Shown here: one piece after another, positions 1 through 11,018 of the stretch
How positions within the stretch are numbered: position 1 is the first letter of the stretch
How the letters are laid out: each line of letters opens with the position of its first letter
NCBI GenBank assembly: GCA_963170055.1
Contig: CAUJGJ010000328.1
Span: 50,701 to 80,700 of the forward strand
Length of the DNA stretch: 30,000 nucleotides
Source of the DNA: Halisarca cf. caerulea
Lineage: Eukaryota; Porifera; Demospongiae; Chondrillida; Halisarcidae
Direction: 5' to 3'
The notes under the pieces: generated by a model
What the model was told of the DNA's origin: nothing
The model's input: only the letters and a program-made list of their open reading frames with translations
The model's database searches: none
Made by a program: the position numbers and the translations under genes

Positions 1-167
1 CAGTGTAGGGCTGCGCTTTCAGAAGACACATGGACCTGTGTGCTAGCAATTGAGTGTATAGTCTGCATTGTGTGATTGTGCAAATGCAAAAGTCAACAAT
101 ATTTAATGTGACTTGTATGAAACTAATATGGGACACATGTGATTACCATGTGACTTGCATGCCATTG

Positions 168-535
168 AGCAGGGGTGTTAGCCGGGATTTTAAAAAGGGG
201 GGGAGGGGCTCAAACCTTACCCACGCCTGTAGTCTAACCACGCTCACTTGATCTTAAAGCACTCAAACATGTCTGCATACGTATGTAGAGGATTCTTCAG
301 AACAAACTTAAGTTGTTCTTAGTATTTCAGATCATTTTAGCTTCAAATTAGTTGTATAACAAATCTGGAAATATAATGATCATAAACTGACAGACATGCA
401 GTGGGCCCAATCCAGGCCAGTTTGTGGAGTTGGGGTGAAAGGGAGGTCTTAAGATTAATTGGGGGAAGAAACTTCAAAAGGGGGGGGGGGGCTCAAGCCA
501 GCTAAGCCCTGTGCTAGCCACGCCCCTGTTGAGCT
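168..535. repeat. G-rich dispersed repeat remnants
   Basis: Two diverged units (168-250 and about 440-535) share a G-run followed by GGGCTCAAGCC or GGGCTCAAACC and then CTAACCACGC or CTAGCCACGC. They look like fragments of a dispersed non-autonomous repeat. Confidence 0.4.
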
Positions 536-608
536 ATCATAAGTGTGCCAATTATGTGATTACTATGTGACATGCTTATGTCAGTGACTATACCTAGCTT
601 ACTGAGTA

Positions 609-795
609 CAGGGGAACCTCTGATAGTGGACTCTCCCAAATAAGGACAAAGTAAAATAACCTCTCTACGAAGGACACAACTTACGGTGTCAATTAAATTT
701 CCACATATGTATACATTTTGCACCTCCTCATGCAAAGAACAAATCAGCTGAATTTATGTTGTCCCCGAAGTGTCCTTTATTCAGAGGTTCCACTG
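609..795. mobile_element. Pogo/Tigger-like MITE, 187 bp
   Basis: The termini CAGGGGAACCTCTGATAG and (other strand) CAGTGGAACCTCTGAATA are inverted repeats, flanked by TA at 607-608 and 796-797. TA target duplication and CAGTNNAACCTC ends are typical of Tigger/pogo-type MITEs. Confidence 0.75.
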
Positions 796-2328
796 TAGTA
801 CACTACATATGCAACACATAGATCACGTGTAGATTCAGTCAAGCATACACATACATGCAGAGTCAGTCATACACATGAAAGTCAGAGTTCATGTGCACAT
901 AGGCCATAAGCAGCTAGTGCCTCCTTCCAGAAGTGGCACTGCCCATACACCGCTAGATGTAGAGCACAGACACTAGCTTGTTGTGCATGCAATCTGAAAC
1001 CTTCGGGATCAGCTACATAGAACCTTATATGATCAAACCCAATGCATGCATGTGTCCTCTAGAACTTGCTAAGACTCAGTGTATGTGTGTTTCATATTCA
1101 GTCTAATATTATGCAATACGTGCTTGTGTCAGACAACCTAGAAATGACTATAAAGAATGCAAAACATGCATAATCTCGTATTTCACAGCATTTGTTGTCA
1201 TATGCTCTGCAGAACCATGTGTGCATACAGGACAGGTGCATGCAGGTGACAATTGGAGTGTTATATGGGGTGAATTGCATTATCAAATAGCACACTGGTG
1301 GCTTCAGATTGATTAAGGGGGTTTTCTGGCAACCATGTAGGAAATAATGATAGCTACACCCCTGACAATTCAGCTATTTCCACATATACACACAGAAGTG
1401 AATGTAGTAATACGTATTAATGTACATAAATCTGCATCATACATATTATATGCACGCACATGCACAGAAAATTCGTATTACCACTAATATATTTGCTCGG
1501 AATCAGGAGTAAATGTATAGGCTGCTATATATTATTGCAATGAATTGCCATACCTATGTACTAAATAAAACAACCTGCATGTACAATGGATCTACATTTT
1601 TATAATATTAGCAAATTACTTTTCATTCTAAAAGATGCCTGTCAATAGTATACAACAAGCTATAAAGGTCTAAATTTAAAGTTTTCATTACAGAGATAAG
1701 TTGCATAAAACAAATTTATGCAAAAAAATAAACACAATGTCTGGCATGTAAGCATGAACAGACACAAACACATACAAACATATTCATAAGTAAACACAAA
1801 CAGCTTTGCGTGACCATGAATGTAAGGTTACTGGTACTACCATCATATAAGCTTATTAGAATTGATTTTATATTATGGTTGTTTTGCATCTTGTGAGAAC
1901 TGCCATGTGTCAGAGACCAATGATACAAAACCATGAAAAAAGAGGTGATAAATATAATAGTATTATTCTGCAGCCAAGGCCTTATATATACATTTCAATG
2001 CTAACTTCATAGAGATCTAGCAACTGTATTATAATTAAAGCACATCTTGCACAGTGTGGACAGCATACATTGAAGTCTACATTATACAATTTGCTGGAAA
2101 CGTGAAAATATGCTGTAGGCTATTCCATATTATAAAAGGGTTAATATTGTTCTAAAATCCAAAATAATTTTCCTACAGTAAGGAAGTTTATAATTATTGA
2201 AAACTTCAGCTTTAGTGTTGTGGCAATAGTACTCTGTTATACTGTTTCCCATTTTTAGCCTAATCTATATAGACTATTAGTGTAATATGCACACACGGAT
2301 ACATGCACTCTCGATCATGTACGCTGCA

Positions 2329-2359
<31 letters not shown>

Positions 2360-2396
2360 CAAACAAACACATGCACACACACAAATACACACACGC

Positions 2397-2439
<43 letters not shown>
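2329..2439. repeat. AC microsatellite
   Basis: An interrupted CA/AC repeat (GAGCAAACAAACACATG in the middle). The His/Thr or Cys/Val frames over it are not genes. Confidence 0.95.
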
Positions 2440-4127
2440 AGCAGCAGCTCAGTGTGCTACAAAGTGCCTGAATGTGCCAACGAAATGTCTGAGCAATTAG
2501 CAATATTGAGTTTTAGTTGGAATATTGGTTGAATAGTTGGTTTTAAGGTTAGAAATTATTATTGCTAGTTAACTGGGATCCTCAACCGAGGTAGCTAGAG
2601 CTGCAGGGTTAAATGGGATAAATTACAGGTGCAGATTTTTAGCAGTAAAAGGTGCAATGTATATACAATGTACTACCTACAACTTGGGTGGTCAGGATTG
2701 CTATTAATAGGTGCAGCATTAGATAATATAATAATATGTCAATAGTTATTTTTGGCAGCTGGTAAATTGTACAATATTATAGTATGTGTTATCTGGACAT
2801 TGTACCTTACAGTCCTGATCTAAACAATGAAAAAAATTATGGTAGCATGCAAGGGAGGCTAAAAGCACCCTATCAGAATTGCATGAGCTCATCATTATAA
2901 TATTATGTTGTGAAGAATGAACTCTGTATTCATATCATATCACAATTAATTGTCAGCAAATAAAATATCCTTAGAGGTTAAATGGGATACGCGGTGTTAA
3001 ATGTGGATTAATTATCATAATAAATGTTCTTGTGCGTGTAAACCTCGAGGTGCTAGCATATTCATAGTGTATGTGAGCTATATAGATTAGTAAACAATGC
3101 ATGGCGGACCAAGGTTTTAATGCATGATGTTTCTCATGATCGATGACGAATATTTCACGCTTTACGTATTATAGGCACTCTTGCCACCACACAACATAGT
3201 AAAGTACATGATATAATATTATTTTCAAGTTATATTTCACATGCACAAAATAGAGTATATAGTTCAAATATATATATAGTGGGTGCCCAATGAATACAAA
3301 ATGCATGATAGATCAGAATTAATGCCGACTGTGGTTTGATTCTGGAATCAACTTTCCCCCAATAAGATGCATGTTTGTATAGGTAATGCAGAATCTGATG
3401 ATAATCATTTAGCAAGTTTCGTGACACTGGTACATACTTCGTTTTATTATCCTTTGTTTTAAGAGTCCCTTTCAACCAGATTGATATAAACTTTGAAGCA
3501 TCAAAACTTTATCAAACTATATGGGTCCCGGATTAGATATAGCAAACATTTTCCTCCAAAAATTGATGCCTGCACCTATATGGCCAAGACATATACTTGC
3601 ATTCCAAAAAATTAATTGCAATGTAGCTACCACCTTGGAGATATCAACTTTTGAATTCAATTTCTAACCCCTTTCCAATGCCCCTATTCCTTACACTGTA
3701 CACCCTAGCTTATGTAATAATGATGTATGTGATCTGTATAGTACATTTAATTTATTTGTATTGAGTATAATCAAAAGATAAATTTAAATCTGGAAGACGA
3801 ATGGCATAGCTATGATAATTATGCATGGATGCATGTGCAATAAGTTCTATAAATTAAAGGTTTATACATGAAAGTATAAACAATATATATGGTGCCCCTT
3901 TTGAGAGGCCATCTTGCAATTGATCAGTATTATTTGTAATTTATTATATAACTGACTTTGCTGGTCACAAATTCAGTGTCACATACTAATTTCCCTCTAG
4001 CTTAAATTTGTGGACAGTGACCACCTAAATAGTAGTAGTATAAAGTAGTATAACTGTATAACATTATTTAATTAATTATAGTTGATCATGAATTATCATC
4101 ACGCAGGTGTAACATATGCCTTCTCAG

Positions 4128-4225
4128 TAAACAGAGGGGCGTTGTGTGGTTTGGAAAGGAATTTGATTGAATAACAACACCTTATACTGATGTGCACAAG
4201 TTGGTCACGTGTATGCCATATGAGT
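4128..4225. repeat. Non-coding segment shared with 16348-16445
   Basis: AAACAGAGGGGCGTTGTGTG, AAAGGAATTTGATTGA and GTCACGTG occur in the same order and orientation in both places, at roughly 75% identity. This copy lies 3' of the gene 1 membrane exon; the other lies 5' of the gene 2 membrane exon. It could be a duplicated regulatory segment or a small repeat. Confidence 0.6.
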
Positions 4226-5469
4226 AGCCTGAAGGATAATATTATACGCCCTTTTACTCTCAACCAGAAGAATATTATATCAAATATCGTGTATTAGTCT
4301 GCACATGAAGTGTTTTCAAGACGTTCTAATAGCTATTTGTTTGTGTTGGGAGGAGTTCTGCTCACATGTGCACATGCATGCCACACATGCGCAGGGTGTA
4401 TAACTCAGAATTCATTTGGTTGCTGAATGATCATGCATGAACAGTAAACAATTTCCATCATTGTAGAAATTATATAGCTATATATATTAATCATCCGCTG
4501 CACAATTAAAGGCTAGTCGCACTATATAAGTTTGCTTTGTATTTCAATTATTATTGTTTCTTTGTATGGATTAAGCATACTGCAACAGATGCCAACCAAC
4601 TCCAAATAGCCCTGAACTTTGCAGCTACTGTAGAGTTATCATGAAACATCCAAAGGTCACTCATTGACAAGCATCTGATGCATTAACCAGGTTGGTTGTC
4701 ATGCACTTGAGGACATTACATAATATTATATATACATTAGGAGTGTTTACCTCTGACACCCACTTCAATCTGTAATCGGTATATATAGTGCCACACCATA
4801 CATCTGTGCCCTAGGGAACCCTATTGCCAACTGCCACTGTTACACAACAATTAAGGGCATCTTTCAATATAGATGTTTGTACATGAACAAAGTACGCATT
4901 TAGTGAAATTTCAGCAATTCTGCATATGCATGCCATCATTCAATCAGACTTGCTGAATGGCATGTCAGTTATTTTAAAATTGCTATGAAAATTCCTGTAT
5001 ATCATTCTACCCCAGGGGTTTTGATTAAAATTGAAATTTGTCTTATTCTCTTCTCTATTGTATGAGATGTTAGCTGTTAAAATTCCTTAATTTTTTTTTA
5101 CTTTTCATGGCAATGTTCCCTGTGAAATGAATTAGCCTGCATTGGGTAAGTGGTTCCATTCTAATAATTAAATCAAATGAAGCGAAATTATGTCTTTGTG
5201 TAACAGGTAGAATTATTATATGCATACTGCACATACAAATAATCAATCAATGCAATTATCTTCATTAATTTCAGTTGAAATTCAGCTAAATATTTTACAT
5301 TAACTTGAAATAATTAAACATAAATCAACACTACAGAAAAATATTGATGAACTTTCCAGGTAGCCTAACATTACAGCACATGCAAGTGGTACACACACTA
5401 TAGATCAAGCGATACACAAGAAGCGCTATAGCTTTAAAATTTTTGTCGCTGTTTCACATGAAAAGGAGG

Positions 5470-7326
5470 TCATGCATCATCAGCAAATCTAGCAAGGATT
5501 CTAAGTTCTTCCGACTCTCCAGCCAAACCTCTGGCTACATCTTGTAGCTTTCTGTGCAGTTCCATAGCCTTGAGGTCACAGATTGTTTTAATGTAAATAG
5601 GGATATTAACTAGAATAAGCAGAGCTCCAAGGCAGATGCTGGCAATACCTAGCGATGTAAATATGTATGGTGGACTAAAGTAAGCAATATATGGAGCTGG
5701 TGCAAATATTATGCCTAAGTATATGAAGGGTCCTCCAAGAAACACATTCACTACTTGTATCATTAACTCCAGTACCTTCCACCATCTCCATTTCATTGTA
5801 ATCCTAGCTGTATGACCAGTTCGCAAAATTTCTCTTGCAGTGGAATCAGGTCTTTCATAGTTGTGCCCAAACACTGCTTGATGTACATCTGCATTGACAG
5901 ATTGTTTCACACTGTTAAGCTCCTCACAATACCCATCAAACCTTCGAAGTAAATCTCCACGAAGCTTAATACTATTATCAATCCATTTATTACTATGTTT
6001 CAGTGTTCTGTTCCTTGTAACAACATCAGCAATTACAGCACAGAGTGCAACACATGACCCAAAGCATTCCATACAGTAAACCGTAAAAATCACTCGAACT
6101 TCTGGGATTTGCCAAAAATTATCTGAATTCCATACCAGTTTCTGATTTAATACTGGAGTATGAACCAGCAGATATATGCCAACAATAAACTTGACAACAT
6201 CTGTCAAAGATGCAATCGCCATACCGACCATCTTAAAACCTTCAATACATGCAACAGTTTTACGCACATAGTTCGCTTTCTGATGGAAGTGTTCAACTCC
6301 TGCATCCCATTGCTGAGCAAGGGTGTGAATAGACTGCACTTGTTGATCAATTCTATTCCTCAGCTCTTTGCAGGTTGCAGTGGTACATGTATGTGGAATA
6401 ACAAACAAAGAGAGAGGACGAAGCTCCTCCGCCTCCAACTCCAATGCTTGAGCTGTTGCTTGCAGCTTTCTTGACAGTCGAGTACCTTTATCACTTCTAT
6501 ATATAGAATAACCTGTCTTACAGATGAAGAACACGATTGCAACTGCAAAGATTGTGGCAAAAATGCTAGAAAGGTAGCCCAATAGTACAATAGGCAAGTA
6601 CATATAGTCTGGATTATATATATCATGATTGATCAGAGGTGTAATACACATTACCCCAGCTAGACACAATAACCAAACAAGGCTAATTCCAATGATTTGC
6701 ACTCCGCTTACTAGTGCCTTTGCCACCTCCCCGGTGGTAATTTTGTCTTTGGGGTTGGCTGCAAAATAATCCGGCAACTCAAATTTCGGATCTTCTTTGT
6801 TGGAAGTGTATGCAAGTGAAATCTGAATTACTTCATCATTACTGCAGTCATATTCCTCTATTATTTGATTGCGTAGTTCACAATACTCAGCATGAGCTTG
6901 GATCACATGGTCACGGTCGGCATTAACATCTGTGATCCACTCATTAGCCCGTTCTCGCACCACGTGATTGAAAGCAACATCACCAATTAAAGCTACACTT
7001 GTGGTAATTCCTCCCGCAAGTTGTAGTAATACAGCTAAACCCAGAAGAAATATCCCAGGAGGCAGCACCAGATCCACGTCATATGTAGCAAGAAAAATCC
7101 CACCTACAATTGCTAGCACATAACCAACTAATAGAATAGCATTGCCTGCAATATTGGCCACTGATACACGTTGGAAGGCCTTTTCAACATCATTGGTTGC
7201 TTCTCGGAAGTAACGTATCACTGTGTTGTGGTGCTCAACAAAATCTCGTGCAGCTTGTATGACAAGAACATTTTTCCTCCTCAAGCCAACCTGACAAGTT
7301 GCAACAAAGTCGCTGAAGTCATTTTC
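5470..7326 (-). CDS. Multipass membrane exon with two tandem ApoL-like modules, 3' exon of gene 1
   Basis: This exon encodes 618 residues and ends at a TGA. An ATG lies six bases upstream (7332), but TTTATATGCAG/GAA reads as an acceptor, and the paralog at 15951 has an acceptor before the same GAA codon with no ATG. Two modules follow each other. Each has an amphipathic start (FREATNDVEKAFQ in the first), a glycine-rich hydrophobic hairpin (near residues 55-115), a charged Trp/Tyr-rich stretch, a second hydrophobic pair and a closing helix (LSRKLQ then EAEELRPL; HRKLQ then ESEELRIL). The first hairpin, with VANIAGN and LQLAGGITTS, resembles the membrane-insertion region of the apolipoprotein L family; this is a weak match by eye. 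The acceptor is phase 0 and fits the upstream kinase exon across a 2.39-kb intron. It could also be a separate gene with an unseen first exon. Confidence 0.85.
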   Translation of the reverse strand, partial: ENDFSDFVATCQVGLRRKNVLVIQAARDFVEHHNTVIRYFREATNDVEKAFQRVSVANIAGNAILLVGYVLAIVGGIFLATYDVDLVLPPGIFLLGLAVLLQLAGGITTSVALIGDVAFNHVVRERANEWITDVNADRDHVIQAHAEYCELRNQIIEEYDCSNDEVIQISLAYTSNKEDPKFELPDYFAANPKDKITTGEVAKALVSGVQIIGISLVWLLCLAGVMCITPLINHDIYNPDYMYLPIVLLGYLSSIFATIFAVAIVFFICKTGYSIYRSDKGTRLSRKLQATAQALELEAEELRPLSLFVIPHTCTTATCKELRNRIDQQVQSIHTLAQQWDAGVEHFHQKANYVRKTVACIEGFKMVGMAIASLTDVVKFIVGIYLLVHTPVLNQKLVWNSDNFWQIPEVRVIFTVYCMECFGSCVALCAVIADVVTRNRTLKHSNKWIDNSIKLRGDLLRRFDGYCEELNSVKQSVNADVHQAVFGHNYERPDSTAREILRTGHTARITMKWRWWKVLELMIQVVNVFLGGPFIYLGIIFAPAPYIAYFSPPYIFTSLGIASICLGALLILVNIPIYIKTICDLKAMELHRKLQDVARGLAGESEELRILARFADDA

Positions 7327-7728
7327 CTGCATATAAACAAATACAATAATTAATTACATTTCATAGTTCATTATTTGAATAAAATAACTGTGAATCTTGT
7401 CTCACAGGGTTTTATAACCATGGAACCGTGGCATAAATGTCAAAATGATTATCACTAAAACTATCAACACATACTCGTCTTCTTCCGAAACGCAGCAAAG
7501 CAGGCGTTTCTTCGACCTCAGAAAAACAGCCATTTTTGTGATGTTATACATAAAAGCATATTATTACTAGTAATGAACATAGTTCAGACCTCGCTGAAAT
7601 TCCAGACCCAATAGCGCTTGTGGGTCTGGGAACAAGACAATGTTGCAAATGGCCTCCATCGTGGCTGACGTATTTAGTGACGCGAACGCTAAAATCAGAA
7701 TTCCTACCTATTTCTCATCAAACTATAA

Positions 7729-8548
7729 CCCTTTATTGTGGACGAGCCACTATAGTGGCTCAACCCGTGGTTGTGGAAGATGACAAAAGTTTAGCGCATT
7801 TTGTTCAAATTTTATACGAAGCATATACGTAGCAATAGTAACACACTCTGTAAGTATGAACCTTCTAATATGGGTTATAACGAAGTTAGAACACATACTA
7901 AAAGTTAGTTTCGATCCCGTTTTACGGTGTTATGCAATAAATATACATTAATATCCCGAAAAATCCTAGTTATGCGGAATAAAAATGGCGTTCTTTAGTG
8001 TGGCTCAATCTAAAATCAGGAACTACGCAGAGAGAATGGGATCGATTTCCTTACTTTGCTTGCCGCTGTACTTGGTTTGCTTCCTGGAAAGAATTGACGA
8101 GTTATAATGGCAGATTAGGTCGCTCCGAAGATTGTCAACGTCGAAGGGAGTGATGCTCACAAATCGCAGGAAAGGAGGCACACTGTTAATGCTAGTTCGT
8201 CCTTTCCGCTTTCTAGAGAGGTACTGTGCCATCGTTTCTCAAGCCAGATTAATTCTGAACTCGTTTTTGTCATTATCTACCTGTTCCTGAAACTCATCTG
8301 ATGCAGCAGTATGTATACGGTACGCTTAGGATTTTGTGTTTTTCTAGCTTTCGTGTTACTATTTTTGTTTATCTATCGCTTATGTTGATACTGGCAATTG
8401 CAACATGTTTTAACTTTCGTTAGATGGGCAATTGAGCCAGTAAACATTTAATTCGTTCTTATAATGACAAAAGAAGTACGAGCCACTATAGTGGCTCGTC
8501 CACGATAAAGGGGTGATTGCGCAATCATATCGTCCACAATAAAGGGAT
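7729..8548. mobile_element. TIR element in the gene 1 intron
   Basis: The left end CCCTTTATTGTGGACGAGCC recurs inverted as GGCTCGTCCACGATAAAGGG (8490-8509) and again, shorter, as GTCCACAATAAAGGG (8533-8547). Both ends contain the perfect palindrome GAGCCACTATAGTGGCTC. The interior has a 69-codon minus-strand frame (8232-8023, MAQYLSRKRKG...) that I do not recognise. The right boundary is ambiguous because the end is doubled. Confidence 0.65.
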
Positions 8549-8830
8549 AAGAATCGCTTAACAAAAATTTAAGATATTTCAGTTTTAGACCTTCTAACAT
8601 GATATATTGAGCTCTAAATGGAAGAATGCGACTGCCAAATAGGCCTATATTTGAGAATTCTTTAGCGCTTTACCGAACTATCCATACTCTAATCGAAACT
8701 GTTCAAGGCTTATCTTATAGTGCACGCGTATCCAAGCAACTGTTTGCTATAGATGTGTTCTTCAGTCTTGAAATGGAGCTGCAATTTGAGTAGAAAATAT
8801 CAGTTCTGGGCCAAAAGGTGGAATTTTACC

Positions 8831-8970
8831 CTACGAAATGCGTGGGCGACCTCGATTGGACTCCCATTGGCGACGGAAACAGTTAACCTCGCTAAACCGC
8901 TCGGTAATTAACGTAACCTGAGCCATCATCTCTTCCCATTCTGTTGGCTTGCTCAGGTTCGTTAAGGGCA
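8831..8970 (-). pseudogene. Transposase or integrase-like coding relic
   Basis: On the minus strand from 8970 the frame reads TNLSKPTEWEEMMAQVT, then ITERFSEVNCFRRQWESN, RGRPRIS and a TAG at 8831. The RRxWExNRGRPRIS string resembles the segment before the helix-turn-helix in a family of DDE integrase-core proteins common in marine invertebrates; this is from memory and tentative. Nothing recognisable follows the stop, so it would be a fragment. Confidence 0.35.
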
Positions 8971-9716
8971 GGCATGCTATAAAATGGCACAATCAATGCA
9001 TACTATACAATACGCTTTTATTCCCTTATTATAATGATATACGATAGGCGAATGATAGGCGACAGTCGCACAAACGATGAGAATCAACCAAAAACTAATG
9101 AAAAGTCTTCAAAGCAATTTTGGCGCTCACGCTGAATGTTCTTGTATAGCTTTAGCTGCTTAGTTATATGCCACTGCTTTGTTGTGCTTGCCCTTAATTA
9201 CTTCGTCGAAGAGGACATTATCTCAAATGTGATTGGGCACATACATTACATGTAAGAATAAGCGTAATTATACGATGCGTGAGCGAACCGGTGACACCCC
9301 CTTGAATTGTACATAACATTGTTACCTACTGTAAAATACTTCCCCACACAGCATTGTCACCTATAATACCCCCGCCCCAAATCTCTGTACACCTATACAC
9401 TCCTGTATTGCACCCCCCCCCCTCCCCCAACATTTTAGGAAGCTCAATTCCCCCCACCCCCCCCCAGCCCTAAATCCTGTATGCAGCCCTGCACATCAAA
9501 ATTATTATACAGTTTACACTTAAATTGATTTCAGATTGTCACAATTTGTGCTTGGCTCTACATTGAAATTGAGGGAGACATGCTAAAAAGGAACTTTCAG
9601 CAAATGAAAAATCATGAATTTGAATTTCAATCACAAAAAATGCCAAATCACCTCAGGAAAACTTTCCACTGCATGTACAAAATTACATTGATAACACATT
9701 CAAAGCTCAAGCATAC

Positions 9717-10574
9717 CTGTTGGCTAATCTCTTGCAATCGGGTCTCTAAGTGTTGGAGCACTTCCTTTGCAAGTGGTCTTTCTTTAGTATCATTGTTTAT
9801 ACACCTAACAATGTACCATTTGAGCGGGTGGTCATCTGGCATTTTAGAAAGATCTTTTGCTCTACGCTCTACCTCTGGCCTGTCACCTATTCCTCCCAGA
9901 AAACAAGAAGGAGGCTCCTGAGTGCCTATCTCCAGCATGAGCACTCCAAGAGAAAATATGTCATCCCTATCGTAAAACTTTCTATCCCCATTACGCAGGC
10001 TTTCAGGCGACATGTAGAGGAGGGTACCTGAATTTGTGGTGCTCAAGTACTGGTTTGCTCGTCGAAATCTGGCTTGACCAAAGTCGCTAATTTTAGCTGT
10101 GTTTCCCTCCCTGTCAAGAAGAATATTGCTCGACTTCAGATCACGATGAAGAATTTGAGGATCTAGTGAATGAAGATATTTTAAACCTGAGGTTATTTGC
10201 CGACAAATATCGACCTGCTTATTCTGGGGAAGCTTTCCTCTCTTGTCTTGAAGGTACTTCTCCAGCGTCTGGTCCATCAATTCCATAACCAATACCACAC
10301 CGCCTTCTTGGTTCGGATTTATACACATTCCAATAAATTCTACTACGTGGGGATCTTTAACAGAACGTGATATTTCGCTTTCGTGCGCAAAATCTGCGAA
10401 CAAAACATCTTCGTCTTCATTGTTAATTCGTTCATCCAATAGAATTTCGTGTAACTTTTTAACAGCAACTGGTCTGGAGTTGTACGTTCCTTGGTAGACT
10501 TTTCCGTAGCTTCCCTGTCCCAGAAACCTTCCTATTGCTAGTTTGCCAGGAAGATCCGACCAAAACCTGTTCAT
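9717..10574 (-). CDS. Protein kinase exon (TKL-like), 5' exon of gene 1
   Basis: This exon encodes 286 residues with a complete kinase domain: glycine loop G19-QGSYG-K25, ATP-binding K39, probable helix-C E65, HRDLKSSN at 143-150, DFG at 164-166, SPE at 189-191 and the helix-F Asp at 205. All catalytic residues are present, so it should be an active Ser/Thr or dual-specificity kinase; the HRDLKxxN loop favours Ser/Thr. The start is supported by in-frame stops just upstream of the ATG and by the same start in the paralog at 22411. The reading frame runs on to 9648, but CAACAG/GTATGC at 9717/9716 is a good donor, and the paralog diverges and stops right after the same site. The donor is phase 0 and matches the acceptor of the membrane exon ending at 7326. 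I infer that the two are joined into a 904-residue protein. A palindrome begins 45 bp upstream of the start codon. Confidence 0.9.
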
Positions 10575-10668
10575 TTTAGTCGTGTAGTCTCAAAAATCTA
10601 TTTGTCATAGGCGGCGCGTATGGCAAGCCATTAGTAACAAAATTACATGTAATCGAAACGGGTTTTAA

Positions 10669-10752
10669 CGACGTCGTGAACCACACTCGCGACGTCGTGA
10701 AACACGCTCACGACGTTGTGGAACACACTCACGACGTCGTAGAACACGTTCA
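10669..10752 (+). repeat. Four tandem 21-bp repeats in the left arm
   Basis: The units start at 10669, 10690, 10711 and 10732 and follow the pattern CGACGTYGTRRAACACRYTCR. Each contains, or nearly contains, the self-complementary ACGACGTCGT. The period of 21 keeps a frame open, which produces spurious DVVSVFH-type peptides. The mirrored copies are at 13087-13170. Confidence 0.85.
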
Positions 10753-10765
10753 CGGTGGAGGGGGT

Positions 10766-10889
10766 TTTGACGACGTCCTGAAACACTCGCGACGTCGTGA
10801 AGTGTGGATACTTGATACATCTTCGCTTTTGACGACGTCCTGAAACACTCGCGACGTTGTGAAGTGTGGATACTTGATACATCTTCGCT
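10766..10889 (+). repeat. Two tandem 62-bp repeats in the left arm
   Basis: Two direct copies (10766-10827 and 10828-10889) differ by one base (gacgtcgtg against gacgttgtg). They contain the same CGACGTC core as the neighbouring 21-bp repeats plus a unique part ending in CATCTTCGCT. The mirrored copies are at 12950-13073. Confidence 0.85.
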
Positions 10890-11018
10890 ATACGTCGTGA
10901 GGGTTCCGAAGGTCGGAGGGAGGGGGAGCACATGTTCAAAACGCCAACATTGCGCATGCGTAGAAGATTCCACGTGGCTTGTCAGTCGATTGTCAAAATC
11001 TATTCAATTTACTCCAGT

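Larger units (their letters stand above)
1..5469. other. AT-rich intergenic region
   Basis: Apart from the G-rich fragments, one MITE, one AC repeat and the shared segment at 4128-4225, I see no gene. The sequence is AT-rich with frequent TGCATG motifs, and every reading frame is short and lacks protein-like composition. Confidence 0.6.
7327..9716 (-). other. Intron of gene 1 (inferred)
   Basis: The intron is bounded by the donor GTATGC (9716) and the acceptor TATATGCAG (7327). It contains an inverted-repeat element with termini near 7729 and 8509-8548, a short hairpin (CCAGACCCA and TGGGTCTGG, 7602-7629), a transposase-like coding relic (8831-8970) and a C-rich stretch near 9290-9480. No phase-compatible middle exon was seen. 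Confidence 0.6.

Noticed and set aside
2287..2532. His/Thr-rich and Cys/Val-rich reading frames
   Set aside because: They are translations of the AC microsatellite, as are those at 26133-26576 and 27603-27872.
7327..7332. ATG at 7332 as the start of a separate membrane-protein gene
   Set aside because: The paralog lacks this ATG, and both genes have an acceptor directly before the same GAA codon. The ATG is part of the acceptor tract.
10669..10889. Repeat array resembling a CRISPR
   Set aside because: The units are contiguous or nearly so with no unique spacers, and the context is eukaryotic.
10643..10973. Reading frames of 102-104 codons with repeated DVVSVFH or RRREC units
   Set aside because: The frames stay open because the 21-bp repeat is a multiple of three; several frames on both strands are open at once. 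The mirrored copies at 12866-13265 are equally spurious.
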